From Hermatobates lingyangjiaoensis (taxonomy: Eukaryota > Arthropoda > Insecta > Hemiptera > Hermatobatidae), in the NCBI GenBank assembly GCA_026182355.1, contig JAPFBL010001928.1, positions 7,255,501 to 7,319,500 on the forward strand: a stretch of DNA of 64,000 bases, in the 5' to 3' direction. Shown in pieces: positions 58,373-64,000 of this stretch. The notes below the pieces were generated by a model. It was not told the origin of the DNA, made no database searches, and was given only the letters and a program-made list of their open reading frames with translations. The translations under genes and the position numbers were made by a program. Position 1 is the stretch's first letter; each line of letters begins with the position of its first letter.

Positions 58373-58975
58373 CTCGAACAAGACTTCCTAGCCTCCTACC
58401 CTGATCAACCCCTTCTCTATACTAGATACATCGATGACATTTTCTTCATTTGGCCACACAGCAGAAACTCTCTAGACACTTTCATCTATGCTTTCCAAAC
58501 TTCCTGCTCTACGCTTAATTTCACCCACTCTCTTTCATATCGTTCCTTGACCTTTTTAGATGTCAATGTATCAGTTAACGGCAAAACCTTTACTACTTCT
58601 GTTCACACCAAACCCACCAACGCTCAGCAATACCTCCACGTCAATAGCTGTCATCCTCCCCATGTAAAAAAGTCTCTACCTCGCTCCCTCTCTATCCGCA
58701 TTAATCGCATTTGCAATAGCCTCCAACAACGACAGCTCCATGTCGACAAACTCAGAAAGAAGTTCATTGAACGGGGCTACTCTCCCAGGTTTGTTGACAG
58801 ACGCCTGATACCTCCCACCACCAACTACCAACCCCAGTCTAAAACCCCAACTCCATCTCCTCTCCTCATCACTACATTCTTTCCAGGCGTCCACAAACTC
58901 AGGACAGCCATAAAAGAAATTTTTCATCTGCTCTCTTCTTCTTCCTCAACCTCGTCTGTCTTTCAACACATCCCC
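58373..58975 (+). pseudogene. PLE reverse transcriptase, C-terminal half
   Basis: Starting at the arm junction, the frame reads LEQDFLASYPDQPLLYTRYI then DDIFFIWPHS: YIDD is the catalytic motif C of the polymerase. TFLDVNVSVNG and the thumb region (SIRINRICNSLQQRQLHVDK) follow. The fingers and palm motifs A and B are missing. After about residue 195 the frame goes off into Ser-rich nonsense and stops at 59005. The endonuclease continues in another frame, so an indel lies near 58930-58970. The apparent ATG at 58328 belongs to the antisense arm and is not a start. Confidence 0.75.
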
Positions 58976-59475
58976 GTCTCTCCTTCAAAAAGCCCCGCAA
59001 CTTAGGCAACCTTTTCTCCCATAGAACTGACCACACCCCCAGGCTTGTAGGTGATCGCGGAGGTACTCAACGATGTGGCCGACCCCGCTGCCTCACCTGC
59101 CCCATCATTAACCCTGAACCTCTCTTCTCCAATCTCAGCAATAGTTTTCAAGTCCCCCCCAACACCTCGTGCACCAGCACTAACTGCGTCTATCGCTTGG
59201 AATGTGTCCAGTGCGGTGCTTTCTATGTTGGCCTTTCCTCCAACATGCTTAGCATCCGCATGACTGGACACAGAGATTCAGTCAGACGACGCAGCAACCT
59301 GCCTGTTGCTATCCACGCGAATAGCCATGGCCTTAATTTTAATGACTGCTTCACAGTACAAATTCTCAAAGTAGTTGCAAAAGATGAGAAAAGGTTAACT
59401 TTGAGAGCCTCTGAGGAGGCTCACATTTGGTTACTTAATGCCCGCTCCCCACCTGGCCTCAATCTCAAACGTTAA
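58955..59475 (+). pseudogene. PLE GIY-YIG endonuclease domain
   Basis: The frame that ends at TAA 59473-59475 can be followed upstream to about 58955: RLSFKKPRNLGNLF, then CGRPRCLTCPIINPEP, then the nuclease CVYRLECVQCGAFYVGLSSN with the GIY-YIG core. SIRMTGHRDSVRRR carries the catalytic Arg, PVAIHANSHG the His residues, and ASEEAHIWLL the Glu. The domain itself is unbroken; only the link to the reverse transcriptase is frameshifted. It would nick target DNA for priming. Confidence 0.75.
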
Positions 59476-59785
59476 AGTTGTGTGTGTTTTTTTTTTTTAT
59501 TTTATTTTTTTTTTTTTTAAATTTATTGCTATTTATATATATATATTTTTTCCCTCACTCTCTTTCTCCTCTTCCTCTTCGCCACTTCTGTCCTCCTTTC
59601 TACCTTTTTCCGACTTATACGGTACGCGTGTTCGCTCGTGGTGGAATGGTGTCGTTCACGGGGGATTAGCCTGCAGCGCCTCGAGATACTACAACTGGTG
59701 ACCGCCGCCTGGAGCCCCCAGTAGCCCTCTGCTTGTACGAGTGGACGCACGTGCCTCTTCCTCTTCCCTTCTTCTTCCCTTCTTC

Positions 59786-59822
59786 TCCCTGACGACGAAC
59801 TTCAGTTCGAAATATCGACCCA
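59786..59822 (+). ncRNA. Hammerhead-ribozyme-like core in PLE 3' arm, AUAU family
   Basis: CTGACGA is at 59789-59795, then one extra C. Stem II is GAAC with GTTC around TTCA (59797-59808). GAA is at 59809-59811, the palindrome ATAT at 59812-59815, then C. Stem I is weak: only the first pair forms clearly. The mirror copy lies in the left arm at about 57770-57806. Confidence 0.5.
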
Positions 59823-59860
59823 GTAAGTTTTCTCGCTTCTTCTATTTGTTGTCTTTTTTC

Positions 59861-59895
<35 letters not shown>

Positions 59896-59904
59896 TTACA
59901 CATA

Positions 59905-60105
59905 AACACGTGAAATAACAATCAATGATCAAACCACAATAAGAAAATGGGAAAGCAAGACTAAGCTCTTTCAACCGTAACAAGCGGTCTTCGTCAGAGT
60001 CAAACAGGTTCAGTTGGGTGTTTGACTCTGACGAAGACCGCTTGTTACGGTTGAAAGATCTTAGTCTTGCTTTCCCATTTTCTTATTGTGGTTTGATCAT
60101 ATATA
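59905..60105. mobile_element. AGAUCU-family PLE hairpin, nearly perfect
   Basis: Arms of about 82 nt (59922-60003 and 60022-60103) with an 18-nt loop. The left arm has one change in the palindrome (AAGCTCTTTC). It starts with the terminal motif ACACGTGAAATAACA after (TA)n and ends in (TA)n. Confidence 0.7.
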
Positions 60106-60109
60106 TATT

Positions 60110-60562
60110 ATTAAAGTAGACGGCGGCTTCCACATTCACGACCTTTTTGCTGGTGTTTTCTGGTTTTCTAACTAGTTTTCTTTGGTAGGGAGTGATTTCG
60201 TGAAGGAGTTGTCCCAGAGATATCAAAGAAATAATTTCGTAGGTTACTCAATAATATATTTTTACTTACAAGCTTTCGATTTCACTGAAATCATCGTCAG
60301 GTATATCGTATAAACTGATTAAACTAACATAATAACAATTTTGAAAAGGTTAAACAGACATTAAAATGATTAAAATTAAGAGATTAATAGAAATAGACAA
60401 TCATTGTGAAAAAACAGAAGTTCACTGTGACAAGTGGAAGGTTACAATTGGGACAACTCCTTCACGAAATCACTCCCTATCAAAGAAAACTAGTTAGAAA
60501 ACTAGAAAACACCAGCAAAAAGGTCGTGAATGTGGAAGCTGCCGTCTACTTTAATAAAATAT
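60110..60562. mobile_element. AGCU-family PLE end with inverted arms
   Basis: The left part (60110-60460) is the inverted counterpart of 7590-7940. The right part (60461-60562) repeats its outer 100 bp in sense orientation, so the ends are inverted repeats (GTAGACGGCGGCTTCCACAT and complement). The endonuclease remnant seen at 7404 is absent here. Confidence 0.65.
60267..60303 (-). ncRNA. Hammerhead-ribozyme-like core, AGCU family (best copy)
   Basis: On the minus strand: stem I TAC with GTA, CTGACGA (60300-60294), one extra T, a perfect 6-bp stem II GATTTC with GAAATC, GAA (60277-60275), the palindrome AGCT (60274-60271), then T. All invariant core bases are present. Confidence 0.6.
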
Positions 60563-60627
60563 GTTAAAGTATTAAAATATGTTAAATATTCCTGCTGCCA
60601 ATATACACTAATATATATATATATAAT

Positions 60628-60628
60628 C

Positions 60629-60685
<57 letters not shown>

Positions 60686-60722
60686 ACAGACATAGAGACA
60701 TATATATATATATATATATATC
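60628..60722. repeat. (GA)n and (TA)n microsatellites
   Basis: GA repeats at 60631-60679 are followed by GACAGACATAGAGA and TA repeats at 60699-60722. A similar GA-rich stretch with GACAGACATAGAGA lies at 56719-56760. Confidence 0.9.
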
Positions 60723-60890
60723 CTTACTAAAAAATCAGAAAGGCGTTCCAAACTAGACGCAATACGAGTTCAAAACTTTCGTTTAGTTTTGCGTGCTTGG
60801 TCTCACATTCTCTTCTCTACTGAAGACAGATTTTCCGATAATTTAAGTTAGTAAGTGTGTTCATCTTTATTTTTCCTTATAGTTCTTTTT
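60723..60890. mobile_element. Decayed PLE-type hairpin
   Basis: A box CTGAAGACAGATTTTCCGAT at 60821-60840 followed by AATTTAAG has the layout of an AAUU-like core, with a loose inverted partner at 60735-60780. Function is unlikely. Confidence 0.35.
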
Positions 60891-60994
60891 CATTAATTTT
60901 TCTTTCATAATGTATTTTTTCTTTACTTACCTGTTTTTTTTTTTTTTTTTATTATTATTCATTTTTTTTATTGAAGCGACCTTCAAAACCCGCT

Positions 60995-61129
60995 CTGTTA
61001 AAACCCAACTCTGGGTTTTGACTCTGACGAAGACTGCTTGTACAGTTGAAAGATCTTAGTCTTTTTTTCCCATTTCATATTGTGGTTTGATCATTCATTG
61101 TTATTTCATGTGTTTATGTGAAATCTTTA
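60995..61129 (+). mobile_element. AGAUCU-family PLE half-hairpin at Helitron border
   Basis: The sense arm has GACTCTGACGAAGACTGCTT at 61019 and ends in GTGTTTATGTGAAATCTTTA at 61129. In other copies (TA)n follows this point; here the Helitron begins. Confidence 0.65.
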
Positions 61130-62506
61130 TCTTTATAAATAAAATAATGATTTTGTCTGTACATTGCTCAGAACTGACTCATTTCAAGTTTTCTTTACGT
61201 TTCATACATTGGAGAAACCGAATCCACGCTTAGAAAAATTTCTGTCGGTTTGTCGGTTTGTCCGCAAAACTTTGTCACAGGTAAACTCAGCTACCATAAG
61301 ACATATAAAGCTGAAACTTTTACAGTAGATTTGTGTAGGTCTAACTTAAAATATAGGCTATGAATTGATTGGAAATTCAACGTAGAAGTGAAGTTATGGA
61401 CGTTTAACGGAAAAATTTTTGTCACAAGTAAACTCAGCCACCATAAGACATAGCAAGCTGAAACATTGACACTGGATTTGTGTGGGCCTAACTTAAAATA
61501 TGGGCTCTAACTAGATTATTAATTCAATACAGAAGCGAAGTTATGGGGCTTTTAGCTGTATTTTCCTAACTTCACAGACAAGTTTGTTTTGAAAATACAC
61601 AGGTGTGGCAAGTAGGTATTGTTAGTTGATTTTAATTTCAATTGAGCATATGAATATATTGCGTATTTGACATCATTGAAATGGTGTTTCACAGAGTTAA
61701 GGATGTACTATCTATTGAGAATAAATCTTTTGTAAACGAGCAATTCTCAGCCCTTAATATGAACAGGCATGAGAAATCAACAAACAAGTTCTTACGCTAT
61801 ATGAAACCGAGGAAAGAACTTACAAGTCAGTAAAGAAATTGGATTAGTGATGAAGAAGCAGTTCATTATCTAATTGAATTTATTGACTCTGAATTTATTT
61901 CTCCTGGACTGCCTGCTCATTAGTAAAAACTTAAAGTAGGAGAACCAATCATACTGCAATTTAGTAGCAGTAACAAATTTCATGTTACGAAACATGAGTG
62001 CCCCAAAACTGTGCAACGGGACACGACTCTGAGTTCGTGCTCTACACAGGTATGCCATAGAGGCGGACATAATGACTGGATGTGGTATTGGGGAGTCTGT
62101 GTGTATACCACACATACCATTGATTCCGAGCCACTGTCTGTTCACGTTGAAATTATTGCAAAGTCCGGTCAGAGTCTATTTCGCAATGACGTTAACTAAG
62201 TCGCAAAGGGAGACTTTATCTAACGCAGGAATTCAAGTTAGCAAAACCAAGTTTTTCTCACGTGGTCAACTGTAGTTTACTTGCTCAATAGTCAGAGGTT
62301 TCAACTGATTGTTCTTCCATGAACCTGAAGGACAGACAGCTAATGTAGTGTATACAGAGGCATTTGTTTAACACTGTACTAATAATGGTGTTTTCTACTA
62401 TTCTACAATTTCTTATTATAGTATTAGTATAATACTATAATTGATATTTTGGAATACCAAGTATAATAGAATTTTTGATTCCGTCAAAGACGGGTACATT
62501 TGCTAG
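61130..62506 (+). mobile_element. Helitron with decayed helicase
   Basis: The 3' end is classical: hairpin CCGTC-AAA-GACGG (62481-62493), then CTAG (62503-62506), then T. The 5' end is TC at 61130, preceded by A. Removing 61130-62506 rejoins GTGAAATCTTTA with TATATATATA, exactly the sequence that follows this hairpin family elsewhere (for example 1612-1625), so both borders are supported by an empty-site comparison within the window. No target duplication is present, as expected for Helitrons. It is 1377 bp and carries only the end of the Rep/helicase gene. Confidence 0.8.
61680..62275 (+). pseudogene. Helitron helicase (Pif1-like), broken C-terminal part
   Basis: Pieces in different frames follow the order of the Helitron helicase C terminus. 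VKDVLSIENKSFVNEQFSAL is unassigned lead-in. Then come EFISPGLPAH and LKVGEPIILQFSSS (pattern SGLPPH-L-LKVG-P), PKTVQRDTTL in place of the PKLCNGTRL block (which reads APKLCNGTRL in another frame), IPHIPLIPSH, and SPVRVYFAMTLTKSQRETLS (FAMTINKSQGQ block), ending FFSRGQL and a stop. Several frameshifts and stops show it is dead. The Walker motifs and the Rep domain are absent. Confidence 0.75.
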
Positions 62507-62700
62507 TATATATATATAGAAATAAATAAAGATATACAAATGAGAAAATACAAATATTTACAGTCCCCATTTTCGGTTCCACCGTCATCAGAATTACAAA
62601 TAGTGGGAGACCAATGGTACCGATACAGAGATGCTTGGAAAACAACAGTAACAGTACAACAACCGCATTATCAAAGCACACGCTCAAAGAATATAAAATT
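62507..62700. mobile_element. Decayed AAUU-like PLE half-hairpin
   Basis: The antisense half has CCCCATTTTCGGTTCCACCG (62565) and GTCATCAG, the complement of a CTGATGAC box. It continues the TA tract into which the Helitron inserted. The sense arm is not recognisable. Confidence 0.4.
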
Positions 62701-63235
62701 ATAATAATATACAAAAAATTATAATGAAGAAAAACTAAATAAAAAAAGAAAGACAGATAATAAAAAAGTGATTAATAAAATAAAAAATCACAATTGTAAG
62801 ATACGAATGATAGTAAAAAATACAACTATAAAGGTAATAATAATAACAAATAAATAAATGGTTCTTGCAATACAGAGACAAAAACATTTTTGTTTGATAA
62901 TTTTTTTTACATTTTCATTCATTTTTTACACTTTGTTTACATCCGTTATTATTTTTGTGTTTATGCTATTTATGTAGTGCATTATTGTTACGTCACCTAA
63001 TGAATTAATAACAGTCAGAGTAAAAAACAAAAATTTGAAACTGTAAGAACTGTATTTTCTTATTCCTTAATCTTTAGTCATATTAATGTCTCTTTCGAGT
63101 TATTTTCTGTTGGTTCATAAATCAAGCTTTCAAAGCTGGCATACCAGTTTTATTTAAACATTTTTTTCATATACCTACAATACTATAGATACCTAGGGGA
63201 TAATGAGGTATAATATCTCCGGAGTGTTTTAGCTG
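62701..63235. other. Unassigned AT-rich sequence
   Basis: No gene or repeat recognised. Confidence 0.5.
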
Positions 63236-63370
63236 ACTGCAGAGGCAACGCCGAAATAATCAATGCTAATAAACCCCGAGGCATAGCCGAGGGAGATAAC
63301 TACGCGAGGGAATTCTACTTTCCCTCGTATAATAACGAGCGTAGGATTCTACGCTGATTATTCTCAAAGT
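63236..63370. repeat. Compact multi-stem structured segment
   Basis: Nested stems: outer AATAATCA (63255-63262) with TGATTATT (63355-63362); inner CGAGGGAA with TTCCCTCG (63305-63327); inner AGCGTAG with CTACGCT (63338-63355, sharing a terminal T with the outer stem). CCGAGG also occurs twice at 63275-63292. It may be the core of an unknown MITE or SINE, or a structured RNA. Confidence 0.5.
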
Positions 63371-63464
63371 GCATATTATATTTTATCTTTAGAAAAGCCT
63401 CTATAATAATAATATATTAAATGTCAATTAATATAAAAACAATTAATAATAACTCTTAATGATC

Positions 63465-63690
63465 CAAAATAAAGCACGACAAAGAAAAAAGAATAAAAAG
63501 AACATTTATAGAATTCAATATTTCGAACTGTTTTAGAGAGGACGAAGTGAGAGAGATCTCGACGTGGGGAGACCTCTCTCACTTCGTCCTCTCTTCTTGT
63601 CTACTCCTAATGACGAACAACAGTTCAAAATTATTGAATTCTGTAAGTGTTCTTTTTATTCTTTTTTCTTTTACGTGCTTTGTGTAATTT
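63465..63690. mobile_element. PLE-type hairpin, AUAU-like family
   Basis: Arms of about 95 nt (63475-63572 and 63577-63680) with GAGAGGACGAAGTGAGAGAG and its complement at the centre. The antisense core keeps AATATTTCGAACTGTT; the sense core has lost the box (CTAATGACGAAC) and GAA. Confidence 0.6.
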
Positions 63691-63699
63691 AAAGTTTTA

Positions 63700-64000
63700 T
63701 ATTCCTTGTGGACCGTTTCTTATATTTAGTAATCCAAAATAAAGGTTTAGAAAAGCTAAATAAAAGTATGTAAACAAAACACAGTGGAATAATTAGCAAT
63801 ATAGCTGGGATTTAAAAATCAGGCTTGCCATCTTAACTCTTCCCGATCTCATAAAACTTCATATCTGAAAATCCATATGAACAAAGTAATTAGGTTAGAC
63901 AACCTGTTTTTTCAGTATTCTCCTGCTCTTTTTCATTATTGCCCCGTTTTATAGTACGGGGATTAATGTATTATATTATTATACGAAAACTATTATTATG
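63700..64000. other. Unassigned AT-rich end of window
   Basis: Nothing recognised. Confidence 0.5.

Larger units (their letters stand above)
57721..59871 (+). mobile_element. Penelope-like element with 650-bp inverted arms
   Basis: This is the best preserved PLE. The right part is sense: reverse transcriptase end (58373-58970), GIY-YIG endonuclease (about 58960-59475), 3' untranslated region, hammerhead-like core (59786-59822). The left arm 57721-58372 is an inverted copy of 59227-59871 and therefore holds an antisense copy of the endonuclease end. The reverse transcriptase starts abruptly at 58373, so the element is 5'-truncated. Inverted partial duplication of this kind is known for Penelope elements. 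(TA)n flanks both sides. Confidence 0.8.

Noticed and set aside
59002..59271. Minus-strand open frame
   Set aside because: It is antisense to the PLE endonuclease; its start repeats the 58328 peptide because of the inverted arms.

Overview
This window is AT-rich animal DNA, almost certainly from an invertebrate and probably an arthropod; I cannot name the species. Genes have introns of 0.6 to 4.5 kb. Repeats include Penelope-like elements (PLEs), a Helitron, mariner relics, hAT- and Tc1/mariner-type MITEs, tRNA-derived SINEs, a roughly 310-bp tandem array and many (TA)n runs. There are no operons or other prokaryotic features.

Only one host gene can be read with confidence: the 3' half of a BCOR/BCORL1 orthologue (Polycomb PRC1.1 corepressor) on the + strand. 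Seven exons (3571-3962, 8448-8631, 9218-9457, 12062-12172, 14787-14953, 18347-18564, 22300-22703) join with matching phases into a 571-residue open frame. It holds a basic linker, three ankyrin repeats and a C-terminal PUFD domain. Its 5' exons lie upstream of the window. A poly(A) signal follows at 22974.

Everything else is repeat-derived or unassigned. The introns (3.9-22.3 kb) and the 33-63 kb region are filled with short inverted-repeat elements lying next to (TA)n tracts. They belong to at least eight sequence families. Each family carries a core with the layout of a minimal type I hammerhead ribozyme: CUGANGA, a stem II, GAA, a self-complementary 4-6 nt stem III, one base, and a stem I that differs but still pairs in each family. 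Four families are physically joined to remnants of PLE GIY-YIG endonuclease genes (7.4, 11.2, 44.5 and 58-59.9 kb). I therefore read the hairpins as PLE ends and their deletion derivatives.

The 28.4-33.2 kb region is a tandem array built inside a non-coding DNA element that also occurs, without the array, at 5.7-7.4, 12.2-13.1 and 39.1-40.7 kb. An internally deleted mariner lies at 36 kb and an older one at 20 kb. At 61.13-62.51 kb a Helitron with a decayed helicase has inserted exactly at the edge of a PLE hairpin. A non-autonomous hAT element at 15.6 kb has an exact 8-bp target duplication. Regions 23-28.4, 45.3-46.6, 48.8-50.1 and 53.6-55.3 kb hold almost nothing recognisable.
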